Shown here in pieces: positions 18,410 through 27,793 of a stretch of DNA of 64,000 bases. Position 1 is the first letter of the stretch; each line of letters opens with the position of its first letter. The translations under genes and the position numbers were made by a program. The notes beneath the pieces were generated by a model. It ran no database searches. It saw only the letters and a list, made by a program, of their open reading frames with translations, and was not told the DNA's origin. The DNA is from Lachnospiraceae bacterium (lineage in GTDB: Bacteria > Bacillota > Clostridia > Lachnospirales > Lachnospiraceae), in the NCBI GenBank assembly GCA_017557525.1, contig JAFYYN010000062.1, positions 1 to 64,000 on the forward strand, given 5' to 3'.

Positions 18410-18502
18410 TAATAAGTGTTCTTATAATACCACAAATGTTAAAGGAATTCCATAACTTTACACTAATTTGTTTCGTAATTTTATAAAAATTTAATTATTT
18501 TC

Positions 18503-18531
18503 TTGACATATAACGTTTTATCTGATTTAAT
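18503..18531 (+). promoter_or_regulatory. Promoter of the 18561 gene
   Basis: TTGACA at 18503-18508, 17-base spacer, TTTAAT at 18526-18531. GGAGG at 18550-18554 precedes the ATG by 6 bases. Confidence 0.6.
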
Positions 18532-18560
18532 GAAATATAGTTTATCTTTGGAGGATTTTT

Positions 18561-19190
18561 ATGGGAAGAGACGAAATCCTTAGTAAAATTGCCAAAAGTG
18601 CCAGAGCATATGTAATACTGGGATTTATCCTTGGAATTGGCGGTCTTGTGGTCAGTATTCTGATGATAATCATGGGCACAAAAGCCGCTAATCTGGTATT
18701 TCTGTTTATTATGCTCGGCTTATGTGTTTTAGGTGTAGTTATACTGATATTCAACATACCTGTAATGCTGGACCCGATGAAATCAGGCTTTATCAAAAAG
18801 AACCCTGATATTCTGGCACAGGCAGACGAGCTTTATCAAAACCTTATATATCGTGACAAAACTCTTATGTTTTCATCACGTATCATCGCAAACGCTACTG
18901 ATATAAGACAAATGGCCTACACGGACGAAGTCTTCCTTATATATGTGTACATTCATAAAACAAACGGTGTTACAGATCAGAAGACTTTAAAGCTTGAAAC
19001 AGCCAGAGGTACCATTGCTCTTATGATCATGTTCAAAAAGGATGATGAGATCAACTCTCTCATCGGTCAGATTGTACAGCAGTGTCGTTACGCTCGTGTC
19101 GGCTACAATGATGACGGTATGAAATACCTTGCTCAGATGCGCCAGCTCTGGAAGCAGGATCAGGAACGTAAACATATGCGACTCAATTAA
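18561..19190 (+). CDS. Membrane protein of unknown function, two N-terminal helices
   Basis: A 209-residue protein with two helices (about 14-37 and 43-66), then a cytosolic domain of about 140 residues with FLIYVYIHKTNGVTDQKTL. No catalytic motif is seen. It is followed after 53 bases by another membrane protein on the same strand, and both are probably transcribed from the promoter at 18503. I cannot name the family with confidence; it resembles the uncharacterised Lachnospiraceae membrane proteins of the DUF6709 kind. Confidence 0.65.
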   Translation: MGRDEILSKIAKSARAYVILGFILGIGGLVVSILMIIMGTKAANLVFLFIMLGLCVLGVVILIFNIPVMLDPMKSGFIKKNPDILAQADELYQNLIYRDKTLMFSSRIIANATDIRQMAYTDEVFLIYVYIHKTNGVTDQKTLKLETARGTIALMIMFKKDDEINSLIGQIVQQCRYARVGYNDDGMKYLAQMRQLWKQDQERKHMRLN

Positions 19191-19243
19191 TTGATAGCAT
19201 ATAATATAAGCAAAACAATAATCAAATTTTAAGGAGAAGCAAA

Positions 19244-20149
19244 ATGAACTGGAAACTTAAGTATGGACTTGTAGCCTTAGTAATTGGTGTGATTATGATG
19301 ATAATGACTCTTCCAAAAGCAATCAGCTTTTTAGGTGAGCCTACTAAAATTGATACCGTTGAAAAAGCTAAGAATTTGAAACCCGGCGATCATGTAATTG
19401 TAGACATTACAATGAGCGACGGATACTACATGACATATACCGAAGATAACAAGGAAGTTGCCCGTTATTACATTGCTACATTCTTAAATCTCGACAACTA
19501 CACAGATTATGGTTTGACAGTAAGAGTAGGTAAATCTTACTACCAAAATATGGAAGATGCAAAAAAGGCTTGCGATGATTTCTTCAGTGCATGGTATTCA
19601 GATCCAAGTACTCCTCTTCCTTCAAAGGTTTTCCTTACTATCGACGGTGTTGTTGAAGAATTTGCCAACGATAAAGAGAAAGAATATGCTAAAGATTATG
19701 TTACCAGCGGTTATTTAGATTATGTTTATGTTGTACCTAACAGTAAGACTTCAACATTCGTTATCGTAGCCATAGGCGGTGTATTCCTTTTAGTAGGTAT
19801 CTTACTGATAGTGCTCTTCTTCTTAGGCAGAAAAAAGGATAAAGAAAGAGCAGCTGAATTTAATGCAGCTAACCCCAACTACTATCAGGCTCCCGCAGGT
19901 GTAACCTTTAACAACGACGCAAGCGGAGCTCCTACAAATCCTTATGCATTTGATCCTTCTACTGACCCGAGATTTAATGGCAGGGCCTCAGGAAATCCTG
20001 CCGGTACTACAGGACAGTATGGTGCACAGCCTCAGAGCGGCAACTTTAATGAAGTAGCTCCTACTCAGGGACAGTTTGGTGCACAGCCTGATAATTCAGG
20101 TAACTTCAACGAAGTACCCAATAATGATCCGTTTAATAACCAGCAGTAA
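19244..20149 (+). CDS. Two-helix membrane protein with Gln/Pro/Asn-rich tail
   Basis: One helix at the N terminus (about 8-24), an extracytoplasmic domain of about 140 residues starting KPGDHVIVDITMSDGYY, a second helix (about 174-198, VIVAIGGVFLLVGILLIVLFF), then a 100-residue low-complexity cytosolic tail with two copies of Q-Y/F-G-A-Q-P-x-SGNFNEV. The tail suggests disorder or self-association. It lies directly after the gene at 18561 and is followed by a strong terminator. Function unknown. Confidence 0.65.
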   Translation: MNWKLKYGLVALVIGVIMMIMTLPKAISFLGEPTKIDTVEKAKNLKPGDHVIVDITMSDGYYMTYTEDNKEVARYYIATFLNLDNYTDYGLTVRVGKSYYQNMEDAKKACDDFFSAWYSDPSTPLPSKVFLTIDGVVEEFANDKEKEYAKDYVTSGYLDYVYVVPNSKTSTFVIVAIGGVFLLVGILLIVLFFLGRKKDKERAAEFNAANPNYYQAPAGVTFNNDASGAPTNPYAFDPSTDPRFNGRASGNPAGTTGQYGAQPQSGNFNEVAPTQGQFGAQPDNSGNFNEVPNNDPFNNQQ

Positions 20150-20158
20150 AATAAAGAT

Positions 20159-20199
20159 AAAAAATCAGGAGCCATCAAACGACTCCTGATTTTTTTGTT
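20159..20199 (+). terminator. Rho-independent terminator after 20149
   Basis: AAAATCAGGAG at 20161-20171 pairs with CTCCTGATTTT at 20183-20193, an 11-bp stem running into a T-tract. It can also act for minus-strand transcripts arriving from the PAP2 gene. Confidence 0.85.
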
Positions 20200-20204
20200 T
20201 TTAA

Positions 20205-20250
20205 TATGGCTTCCTCGAAGGGAAACTGACTTATGGGGTGTCCAACTCTA
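20205..20250 (-). repeat. Dispersed palindromic element, family A, degenerate copy S6
   Basis: Minus strand: ACACCCCATAAGTCAG then TTTCCCTTCGAGGAAGCC. Both halves resemble the family A pattern (ACACCTCATCAGTC plus CTTCCC hairpin) with several changes. It lies between two convergent genes. Confidence 0.45.
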
Positions 20251-20253
20251 AGA

Positions 20254-20937
20254 TTACACAATTTCATCCTTCTTAGCTGCTTTCTCGTTAAATACCGAGA
20301 ACAGTGACAACAGTGTAAGGCTTATCAGCATACCGCCAATGATATCTGAGAACCAGTGAACACCACATATAACTCTTCCAAGTATTGCAGCAATGATTAT
20401 CAGCAGGAAGAAGAACTGGCAGCAGAGTCTGAGCGATGTCTTACTTATGTAGTTTCTAAGAAGTAGCATTACACTTCCAAGTACAATGATTATAAGCATC
20501 GTATGTGAGGAAGGGAATGAAGGTTCAAGATAGTCATAATCCGGCATGATGATTGGGCGATAGTTAATAACTACTTTCTCAAACAGTACATATAACATAC
20601 CGGTGACGATGTACAGAACACCTGCTGCTAAAATACACTTATCAACCTTCAGTAAGCTCTTTCTCATGATAAGCTGTATAAGTCCAGTCAAACCAAGTAT
20701 TCCGACCACTGCAAGTGAAAACAGTCCGATATACCAGGAAAGATCATACCAGAACACATTATAACCGCATTCATCATAGTGCCACAGGTCATGAAATGAA
20801 CTGTTTATAAGAGAAAGACCAACTTCAGACCCACGAGGTCCAACCTTGCCGACATCTACGGTCTTAACAATAACAATCCACGCTATCGAAAGTATCAGTG
20901 CAACAACAAAGAGAATGATTTTTGTTCTTTTTTTCAT
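20254..20937 (-). CDS. PAP2-family membrane phosphatase
   Basis: A 227-residue membrane protein with about six helices and the PAP2 motifs: PSFPSSHTM (motif 2) and RVICGVHWFSDIIGG (motif 3, catalytic His). The first motif (K...RP) is present as INYRPIIMP. Such enzymes dephosphorylate lipid phosphates, such as phosphatidic acid or undecaprenyl diphosphate, at the outer membrane face. The substrate cannot be assigned. It is a single gene with no obvious partners. Confidence 0.82.
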   Translation of the reverse strand: MKKRTKIILFVVALILSIAWIVIVKTVDVGKVGPRGSEVGLSLINSSFHDLWHYDECGYNVFWYDLSWYIGLFSLAVVGILGLTGLIQLIMRKSLLKVDKCILAAGVLYIVTGMLYVLFEKVVINYRPIIMPDYDYLEPSFPSSHTMLIIIVLGSVMLLLRNYISKTSLRLCCQFFFLLIIIAAILGRVICGVHWFSDIIGGMLISLTLLSLFSVFNEKAAKKDEIV

Positions 20938-21013
20938 TAAAACTTACCTTCTTTACATCTTTATATATATCCCAATATCTAATTGACAATCAGGATAAAA
21001 ATATACCTCTATA

Positions 21014-22093
21014 TTATTTGAAAAGCCTCGGGAAGAAGCTGTGAATACATCTTCTCCACACGCTCCAGTCATGATGTCCTGGGAAAAGCTCTCTTATAAT
21101 ATTCAAGCCTTTACCCTCAAGCATCTTGTCATCATGCTCAAAGCTTGAGAAATAGTTATCCTCAGTACCCATAGCTCTGTAGAATACTTTAAAACTACTG
21201 TTAAACTTCTCCTTATCCTCTAACAGCTCAAGATGAGGCTCTTTGCTGCCGTCAGGTCTGGGGAAGCTCATAAAGCCTGAGAATACACCAACATAGCTGA
21301 ACATATCAGGATTTGACATAGTAACCATACTAGTCTGGTAACTGCCCATTGAAAGGCCTGCCATAGCCCTGTGCCACTTATCGGTAAGCACGTTGTACTT
21401 GCCCTCTATATAAGGGATAAGGTCCTTTAAGAGTACATCGGTAAATGCATGGAAAACCATCTTGGGCTCTTTAAACTGAGTCATACCGCATGCCATAACG
21501 ATAAGACACTCTTCCATTTTGCCTTCATACATAAGTTTGTCAGCAATACGAGCTGCGTGACCCTGGTAAACCCAGCCGGTCTCATTCTCACCATAACCAT
21601 GCTGTAAGTAAAGTACAGGGTACTTCTTATTAGGGTCATAGTTAGCAGGAGTATAAACCATGCAGATTTCAAGCTTGCCTGTTACAGATGAAAGGAAATA
21701 CTGACGGGTTACTCCGCCGTGTGGTATACCCTCAAGAGTATCCCAATCCTCCTCACCGGGTACCGGGATATCAAGGAAATTCATAGGACGGCAGCAGCCA
21801 TATCCTATAGGAAGATAAGGGTTAAGCACTTCATTCCCGTCTATCTTGATAAAGAAATATTTAAAGCCCTTACCAAGATCAACTGTTGCTTCCCAAATCT
21901 CATCATTGATTTTCTCAAAATTAAATATGGTACCAAACTGATCGATAACAACCTCTTTGGCATTAGGAGCCTTGATATGAATAAGCACCTTTCCATCAGG
22001 TAAAATCTCATATCCCTGATCTCCGTCACGATTAGGCTCCCCAAAATACGGATCATAGGATAAAGCTGTGTCCAACGGCCACTGTTTCTTCAT
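21014..22093 (-). CDS. CE1-type esterase with N-terminal sandwich domain (feruloyl or acetyl esterase-like)
   Basis: Residues 1-100 form an early-set/CBM48-like beta domain, followed by an alpha/beta-hydrolase of the esterase D group: YLQHGYGENETGW (oxyanion region), the nucleophile Ser in AGLSMGSYQ, and the catalytic His in FPGHHDWSVWR. Relatives cut ferulate or acetate from arabinoxylan. No signal peptide is seen. The start at 22093 (MKKQWPLD) is chosen because GGAGG lies 9 bases before it; the in-frame ATG at 22111 precedes that site. With the signal-less xylanase at 14433 it suggests intracellular trimming of imported oligosaccharides. Confidence 0.85.
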   Translation of the reverse strand: MKKQWPLDTALSYDPYFGEPNRDGDQGYEILPDGKVLIHIKAPNAKEVVIDQFGTIFNFEKINDEIWEATVDLGKGFKYFFIKIDGNEVLNPYLPIGYGCCRPMNFLDIPVPGEEDWDTLEGIPHGGVTRQYFLSSVTGKLEICMVYTPANYDPNKKYPVLYLQHGYGENETGWVYQGHAARIADKLMYEGKMEECLIVMACGMTQFKEPKMVFHAFTDVLLKDLIPYIEGKYNVLTDKWHRAMAGLSMGSYQTSMVTMSNPDMFSYVGVFSGFMSFPRPDGSKEPHLELLEDKEKFNSSFKVFYRAMGTEDNYFSSFEHDDKMLEGKGLNIIRELFPGHHDWSVWRRCIHSFFPRLFK

Positions 22094-22216
22094 GTTAGTA
22101 AACCTCCACATTTTTTCAAAATCAGTTAAAAGATTAACTATAATATGTATTATACCACTTTAATCGATATAATTGTAGTTAAAATTTGCTAAAATAATGT
22201 CAGAAAATATCATGTA

Positions 22217-24259
22217 TCACATCAATTCCACCAGGCTGTCAACATTGTTTGCATCAACTACATTCAGCCTGCATTTCATGTGCTCTGACTCAAGAGGTTT
22301 ACCGGTTAACAGCTCATTATACATATATACGATAGGATCATATCCCTGTCCAAAAGGATCCTGACCTATAGCAGCAAATATAATACCCTTTCTTATATAA
22401 TCGAATATCGCCTTAGAATGGTCAAATGATACAAGCTTAACATCCCTGCCACTGTCTTCGATAGCTCTTGCTGCACCGAGCGGGGTACCTGTAGTAATAT
22501 ACATACCCTTGGCATCAGGATACTTTTTCATAGCTTCCATAGCCTTTGCGTAGGCATCATCTTCATCAAGATTTTCTATTGCAACTACTTCAGCAACCTT
22601 TAGCTTGGTTGTTTTTTCAATGTAGTTAACAAAGCTCTCGCAACGTGTTTTGTTTGTAGAGATTCTCATTTCACCGGCAAGGACTATAACACTTCCCTTG
22701 TTCTTTAAGCCTTTTACAATTTCTTTTGCAGCCACCATACCGGCCATATATGTATCCGGCTCAAATACTGCATGTCTTACACTGGGATCCATTGAATCAC
22801 AGTTAAAAACAAAGACTTTTTTGCCTAAGTTTTTAGCTTTCTCCATAAGATCTTCATGTCTTGCCATGAAACCGGGACAGAGAAATCCGTCAAAACCTTC
22901 CTCTATCATTGCATCAAAGTCTTCTTTCATAGTAACTTCATTCCAGTTTGGATATCCGCAAAAACGAATCTCTGCTCCAAGAGCTTCAAGTTCGTTTTTA
23001 GCATAAACGATACCTCTTTTGACTCCGATCCAGAATTCATTGTCAAGCATACAGAAAATACCGATTTTTATTTTTCTTGAAGTACATGGGCCTGCTGGCT
23101 CAACAGACGTTCTATACTGCTTAAGCAGCCTCTTTAAGCCTGAAAGCATGTTTGAGAGTGCACTAACATTGTCATTCATCTTGGTTGAAATATCGGAAGC
23201 TTTTTTCGAAACTTCGGAAATTTCAGCAGTCTTGTCAACTATATGTTCTGATGCTGCATATGCCGCATTTGATCTTGTCCTTGTGATCTTGGAATTATCA
23301 TTGATGTGCTCTATCTTTTTAAAGATATCGCTCATCATATTGTTAATGCTGGCTGATTTTCTGTCTATGGCTCTGAAAGAATCACTAACAGAATTAAATT
23401 CCTTTATGCTCTCATTAAATACATCTACACTTTCACTTATACAATTTGCGACCTCTTCACTGCTCTCAACGATACTTTCCAATATATTATTGATGCTTCC
23501 CATGCTTTCAGAAGTCTTCTCTGCCATACCGTTCATTTCACTGGCAACAACTGTAAAGCCTTTACCTGCTTCACCAGCCCTCGCTGCTTCAATAGATGCA
23601 TTAAGAGACAAAAGATTTAGGGATTCACTAATTTCTAAGATAAATGATCCTATTTGGTTTACTTCATCTATTCGTCCACTAAATTCTTTAAGGATTTCGT
23701 TGCTGCGGTTCAGGTTTTTGGCAACTTTATCGAGGTTTGCTTCACAAATTTCCAGACCTGAAATACCGGATTTACAGTCTTTAACAGTATCTTCAAGAGT
23801 AATGTTTATATCTTTAGCTGCAGAATCTATTTCAGAAAGATCGTTAGCATTTTCTTCAATAAGCTCCTGACATTCACCAACAAGACTTAACTGCTGATTA
23901 ACCTTTTCCGATACCTGTTCAAGATTATTATTGATCAGAATACTTCCTTGCTGATTTTGTTTTGCTCCATCCGACAGTTCATCTATCGCATCGGAAAGTA
24001 CGGCAACATTTTCCTTGCTTGACTCAAGAAATGTCTGCATATTGTTCTTTATGGAGTTCATAGCGTCGGACATAGCCAACTGATAATGGTTGGAAGTATT
24101 GTTTGTATCAAGATCTTCAATGTCTATACGACGTTTCTTAATCTGTTCTGCCTGAAAAATAATACCTGCAGACCTTTTATTTGATCTAAGTATCATATAA
24201 AACAATAATAAAATTATGATTGCTTCAATTGAGCAACATACAATCAAAAATAACTCCAT
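22217..24259 (-). CDS. Chemotaxis-type signalling protein fused to a C-terminal periplasmic-binding (type 1) domain
   Basis: One helix (residues 3-24) is followed by basic residues ([12 protein letters not shown]), so the rest should be cytoplasmic. An MCP signalling coiled coil covers about 60-375, with the conserved tip [22 protein letters not shown]. Residues 393-665 are a sugar-binding-protein domain of the RbsB/LacI type ([41 protein letters not shown]). Ordinary MCPs carry the ligand domain N-terminally and outside the cell; here it is C-terminal and apparently inside, so it may sense a cytoplasmic sugar. Single gene, 17 bases upstream of mnmA. Confidence 0.87.
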   Translation of the reverse strand: MELFLIVCCSIEAIIILLLFYMILRSNKRSAGIIFQAEQIKKRRIDIEDLDTNNTSNHYQLAMSDAMNSIKNNMQTFLESSKENVAVLSDAIDELSDGAKQNQQGSILINNNLEQVSEKVNQQLSLVGECQELIEENANDLSEIDSAAKDINITLEDTVKDCKSGISGLEICEANLDKVAKNLNRSNEILKEFSGRIDEVNQIGSFILEISESLNLLSLNASIEAARAGEAGKGFTVVASEMNGMAEKTSESMGSINNILESIVESSEEVANCISESVDVFNESIKEFNSVSDSFRAIDRKSASINNMMSDIFKKIEHINDNSKITRTRSNAAYAASEHIVDKTAEISEVSKKASDISTKMNDNVSALSNMLSGLKRLLKQYRTSVEPAGPCTSRKIKIGIFCMLDNEFWIGVKRGIVYAKNELEALGAEIRFCGYPNWNEVTMKEDFDAMIEEGFDGFLCPGFMARHEDLMEKAKNLGKKVFVFNCDSMDPSVRHAVFEPDTYMAGMVAAKEIVKGLKNKGSVIVLAGEMRISTNKTRCESFVNYIEKTTKLKVAEVVAIENLDEDDAYAKAMEAMKKYPDAKGMYITTGTPLGAARAIEDSGRDVKLVSFDHSKAIFDYIRKGIIFAAIGQDPFGQGYDPIVYMYNELLTGKPLESEHMKCRLNVVDANNVDSLVELM

Positions 24260-24276
24260 AAAGTTAGTCTCCTTTA

Positions 24277-25428
24277 TTAGCAGATAATGCCGCCACCTAT
24301 TACACAGTTTTCTTCGTCATAAAAAACTGACGACTGTCCAGGTGTAGCGGATTTTACAGGTTTATCAAACTTTAGCAACAGTCTTTCATTATCTATCCTT
24401 ATAATGTCTGCCCATTCACCCGGGTGATGATACCTGATCTTAGCCATCCCCCGTATGCTTTCACCTATATTTAGATCAGGTATGCTTAACAGGTTATAGT
24501 CCCTGACATACACTTCTGATGAGTACAGATCCTCCTCATCGCCTATAACAACTTTGTTTTCTTCCGGAATCAAGCCGCAAACATATACCGGATGCCCCAT
24601 TGAAAGCCCAAGTCCCTTGCGCTGGCCGACTGTGTAGTGGATGATACCCTTATGTTGGCCTAAGATGTTACCATTTTTATCTATAAAATCTCCGGGTGTA
24701 TCAAAGCTATTGACATCATTAGCACAATTAACTGTTCTTTCAATAAACCCTGCATAGTCATCATCAGGGATAAAGCATATCTCCTGAGAGTCTTTTTTCT
24801 CAGCAACCGGTATACCAGCTTCCTTAGCTGTCTCACGTACCTGAGCCTTGTCATAATCACCCAGAGGAAATATGCACCTGCTCAACTGTTCCTGACTCAG
24901 CTTATAAAGCATGTAAGTCTGATCTTTCTTTATTGCATCGGACTTCTGTACAGTTACTCTACCATTTGGAAGTACAACCTTTTTAGCGTAATGACCGGTA
25001 GCAATGTAATCACAGCCAAGTACATTTGCAAAGTATAGCAGCTTTTCAAACTTGACATATCTGTTGCACTCTACACATGGGTTAGGGGTTCTGCCACAAA
25101 TATATTCCTTAACAAATGGTTCAACCACGTGACACTTAAAATCACTCACGCAGTTAAACGCATGAAACTCAATACCAAGCATCTGTGCAGAATCCCTGGC
25201 ATCATCAATCTCACAGCATTTATTTTGAACTACTTCGAATACGCCTTCTCTCAATGTACCATCATAACTGGGTAAGGAACTGTTGACATCAGAATATAGT
25301 GTATCGTCTACAGTACTGTCCCAGGTCCTAAGCATAACCCCAACAACTTCATATCCCTGTTGTTTCAAGAGATACGCAGCTACGGCACTGTCAACACCAC
25401 CGGACATACCAACCATTACCTTTGACAT
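24277..25428 (-). CDS. mnmA: tRNA-specific 2-thiouridylase
   Basis: MnmA inserts sulfur at U34 of Lys, Glu and Gln tRNAs, with sulfur relayed from a cysteine desulfurase. It has the PP-loop [13 protein letters not shown] (8-20), the catalytic Cys in PNPCVECN, the second Cys in [12 protein letters not shown], and the TGHYAK segment. At 383 residues it is about 20-30 longer than usual, owing to an insert after MLRTWDS before [11 protein letters not shown]. The cysteine desulfurase at 52675 could donate sulfur. Confidence 0.96.
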   Translation of the reverse strand: MSKVMVGMSGGVDSAVAAYLLKQQGYEVVGVMLRTWDSTVDDTLYSDVNSSLPSYDGTLREGVFEVVQNKCCEIDDARDSAQMLGIEFHAFNCVSDFKCHVVEPFVKEYICGRTPNPCVECNRYVKFEKLLYFANVLGCDYIATGHYAKKVVLPNGRVTVQKSDAIKKDQTYMLYKLSQEQLSRCIFPLGDYDKAQVRETAKEAGIPVAEKKDSQEICFIPDDDYAGFIERTVNCANDVNSFDTPGDFIDKNGNILGQHKGIIHYTVGQRKGLGLSMGHPVYVCGLIPEENKVVIGDEEDLYSSEVYVRDYNLLSIPDLNIGESIRGMAKIRYHHPGEWADIIRIDNERLLLKFDKPVKSATPGQSSVFYDEENCVIGGGIIC

Positions 25429-25469
25429 ATAATTACTCCATATAATTATTTATTCACCTGTGTATAAAA

Positions 25470-25571
25470 TCAGGGTGAGCAAGCCTTAAAAATATAAATC
25501 ACATAAAAAACTATCAAAATTATGGCTACTATATATAAAGCAGTAATTAATTTACGTGTTTTATTATTCAA
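25470..25571 (-). CDS. 33-residue membrane peptide, TTG start
   Basis: GGAGG six bases upstream of TTG 25571 opens a 33-codon frame: NNKTRKLITAL then a helix (YIVAIILIVFYVIYIF) and KACSP, TGA at 25472-25470. The TTG begins one base after the TAG of the 93-residue gene, implying coupled translation. It has a basic start and a single helix, typical of small membrane regulators. Too short for homology calls; the ribosome site and spacing are the evidence. Confidence 0.5.
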   Translation of the reverse strand: MNNKTRKLITALYIVAIILIVFYVIYIFKACSP

Positions 25572-25572
25572 A

Positions 25573-25854
25573 CTAAAACCTCCACGTTTCTAAAATCAGA
25601 TTAGAAAAAATAAATACCACATATATTAAGTCAAAAACAATATTCATAGCTTTAGCTTTTTTTACATCCTCATAGAATATCTTTCCTTCTTTATATTGCT
25701 TTTTTAAATAAATAAATGCTATTAACAACAAGATAATAACAGCAAAACCTAACAAAGAAAGAACAACTACAAAACTTAAATCAACGAAATTATCAATATC
25801 TATTTTACTTAAATCAAATCTCATTGAATCTAAGAATACAGGATTTATATTCAT
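25573..25854 (-). CDS. Small two-helix membrane protein
   Basis: 93 residues: an N-terminal amphipathic segment (MNINPVFLDSMRFDLSKI), a helix at about 27-48 (VVVLSLLGFAVIILLLIAFIYL), a charged loop (KKQYKEGKIFYEDVKKAK) and a second helix at about 71-88. AGAGGAAA nine bases upstream supports the ATG. It is the third small gene after the MFS transporter. No family recognised. Confidence 0.6.
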   Translation of the reverse strand: MNINPVFLDSMRFDLSKIDIDNFVDLSFVVVLSLLGFAVIILLLIAFIYLKKQYKEGKIFYEDVKKAKAMNIVFDLIYVVFIFSNLILETWRF

Positions 25855-25883
25855 ATAAGCTTTTCCTCTTTAAAATCAAATGT

Positions 25884-26225
25884 TTACAAAATTATCAATC
25901 CCAAAAGAAATGATGTTAAATTAAGTATTAATGACAGTAACAGTCCCGGTAACTTTTTATATTCAAGCATCTTCTTAAAAAATAAACCTTCACTAAGCCA
26001 TACAAATAGTTCCAGAATGAAAACTGCAATATATCTAATAAAGTGACCCTCTGGTATTTTTAAAAAAATAATAATACCAGCATATATAACGTTTATCAAA
26101 GGATTTGTAACACAGTTGATCAAGGCTATATATACAATATCATACTTATTCCTGACTTTTAACAGCAGGGCAACCGATAACTCAATTATCAGAGTAAGTG
26201 CTAAGGCCTCAACAAATACTAACAT
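25884..26225 (-). CDS. Small hydrophobic membrane protein
   Basis: 113 residues with about four helices (ALALTLIIELSVALLL; INCVTNPLINVIYAGIIIFL; YIAVFILELFVWLSEGLFF; LLLSLILNLTSFLLGLIIL). The NCVTNPLINVI segment after a short charged loop is reminiscent of small uncharacterised clostridial membrane proteins. It lies 17 bases after the 86-residue gene. Function unknown. Confidence 0.6.
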   Translation of the reverse strand: MLVFVEALALTLIIELSVALLLKVRNKYDIVYIALINCVTNPLINVIYAGIIIFLKIPEGHFIRYIAVFILELFVWLSEGLFFKKMLEYKKLPGLLLSLILNLTSFLLGLIIL

Positions 26226-26242
26226 TTATGCCTCTTTAAATC

Positions 26243-26503
26243 TTAATAAAATTCAGTCCAAAACAGGATAAAGAGGAAAACAAACAGTAAGAAAATAACT
26301 GCTGACAAAGAGATCGTCACAATAAATTTTTTCTTAGTCCCATTATTTTCCTTATAGCTCTTCCAGTTTTTTATTGCCAAAATAAGCAAAACAACAAATA
26401 AAGCGAAACAAATTATACTAAAAAAAGCAAATAATAAAGTCTGGAAAGGCATATCTTGAATCCTGGGAGGAGCAACATCCAATAATTTTATATAATTTCT
26501 CAT
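26243..26503 (-). CDS. Small two-helix membrane protein
   Basis: 86 residues with helices at about 22-45 and 60-83, separated by a charged loop (KNWKSYKENNGTKKKF). An AAAGGAT site precedes the ATG, and only four bases separate it from the MFS stop, so it belongs to that operon. No family recognised. Confidence 0.6.
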   Translation of the reverse strand: MRNYIKLLDVAPPRIQDMPFQTLLFAFFSIICFALFVVLLILAIKNWKSYKENNGTKKKFIVTISLSAVIFLLFVFLFILFWTEFY

Positions 26504-26507
26504 AGAT

Positions 26508-27542
26508 TTATCCTTTATTCTTTCTTGAAATATAGCTTAAGAAAACCAAGCTGACTACAGTTAATGCTGTAACCAAAATGCTTTTTGCCACAAAGCCTTC
26601 CGGCATTATAAAGGCACTGATCAATGCTCCGGCAAACAGTCCTATAGTTGTGAAGCCGAAACCAACTCCCGGATAGTTTTGCATTACTGAAACTATAAGT
26701 CCCAAAGCCACAGCCATAGTCATACTAAATAGCAGCAAGCCAATCAGCGAGAATGGTATAATAGTATTTCCGATTATCAGGAATGGCAGTGAACCAAAAG
26801 TACTGATAAGAATGGTCCGCCACATCCCGATTTTATCTATAAGCAGTCCTCCGAGTGCTTTTCCTATGCCCATCGATGAAAACATAAGGATTAACGACAG
26901 ATAAGAATTATCGTACCACTCTACCGGGATAACATAACCCATGTATGACCTGACTACAACAACAAAAGTTGCAAGTGCAACTACAATAGCTGCGTTCCTT
27001 TGGGGCACTGAATAATTGAACTCCTTTAATGTTCCTTCGTTTACATTCGCTTTCTGAAACCTTACTAGTAAGATCGGGATTATCATTAAAATGTGAGTTA
27101 TAAGTACAATAAAAACAGGTACTTTTACCGAAGCCAGTATTCTTCCGAGTGCTACTCCAAAAGCTCCGCCGGAAACAAACAGTGCACTCGGGAACATCTT
27201 TCCTTCTGAAGTTCTGAGAGTCATTTCTGCTCCCTGTACGTGGATCATACCGTTTCCAATAGCAACAGTAATTACAATTAACATAGGTGGGATACTAAAA
27301 AACATCATTAATACTGCAGCAAATGATATCAGTCCACCAACAATGTCGAAATCGATTTTTATTCCTATGTCATTTAAAATTCCATATAATCCCTCGGGTA
27401 CAAATGCCAGCGTATCATAAACCAGTGCAAATAAAGCAATATACACACTGTCATAGTACGAGAACACAACATAATATGATGTTATCTCTATCAAAAAATG
27501 TATGATAAAATATAAAAGGCCAATAGTATTTGCTTTCTTCAT
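26508..27542 (-). CDS. Major facilitator superfamily transporter
   Basis: 344 residues, about 10-11 helices, with the MFS loop GKALGGLLIDKIGMWRT (G-x3-D-x2-G pattern) between the halves. It is shorter than the 400-residue norm because the usual first charged loop and one or two helices are missing. Substrate unknown. It heads a run of four small membrane-protein genes (26243, 25884, 25573, 25470) with gaps of 1-29 bases, so these may be its partners. Confidence 0.75.
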   Translation of the reverse strand: MKKANTIGLLYFIIHFLIEITSYYVVFSYYDSVYIALFALVYDTLAFVPEGLYGILNDIGIKIDFDIVGGLISFAAVLMMFFSIPPMLIVITVAIGNGMIHVQGAEMTLRTSEGKMFPSALFVSGGAFGVALGRILASVKVPVFIVLITHILMIIPILLVRFQKANVNEGTLKEFNYSVPQRNAAIVVALATFVVVVRSYMGYVIPVEWYDNSYLSLILMFSSMGIGKALGGLLIDKIGMWRTILISTFGSLPFLIIGNTIIPFSLIGLLLFSMTMAVALGLIVSVMQNYPGVGFGFTTIGLFAGALISAFIMPEGFVAKSILVTALTVVSLVFLSYISRKNKG

Positions 27543-27609
27543 CCGTACTTCTCCATCCCTATTATTAAATTATATCATAACTACGCATAAATATCAAGAA
27601 TGTATATTA

Positions 27610-27654
27610 GGGGTCTAACCCCTTTAGCCGTTTAGTGCATTAAAGCGTCATACC
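27610..27654 (+). repeat. Left copy of direct repeat flanking the AAA ATPase gene
   Basis: The block 27632-27653 (TTAGTGCATTAAAGCGTC...) recurs at 28857-28878 with 3 differences in 22 bases. Both are preceded by a G-run, a short spacer and C-C-T-T-T-A. The G-run GGGGTCTAACCCC here also forms a short palindrome. Confidence 0.65.
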
Positions 27655-27695
27655 AAATATGTAGTCTTTTTGTAAAAAAAGATTGAATTATATCA

Positions 27696-27744
27696 AATTA
27701 TATAGTATTATATAAAAGCAGTAGAATTATATAGTATTATATAA
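27696..27744 (+). repeat. Two perfect 20-bp AT direct repeats upstream of the AAA ATPase
   Basis: AATTATATAGTATTATATAA occurs at 27696-27715 and again at 27725-27744, 29 bases apart. A further partial copy (ATTATATAACAAAA) lies near 27755. The position, 50-100 bases before the ATPase start, suits an operator or regulated promoter. Confidence 0.75.
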
Positions 27745-27793
27745 CAAAACTATAATTATATAACAAAATCATTATGTAGGAAGGATTACCTTT

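Noticed and set aside
27690..27770. AT repeats as a CRISPR array
   Set aside because: Only two perfect copies with a 9-base spacer; no cas genes.
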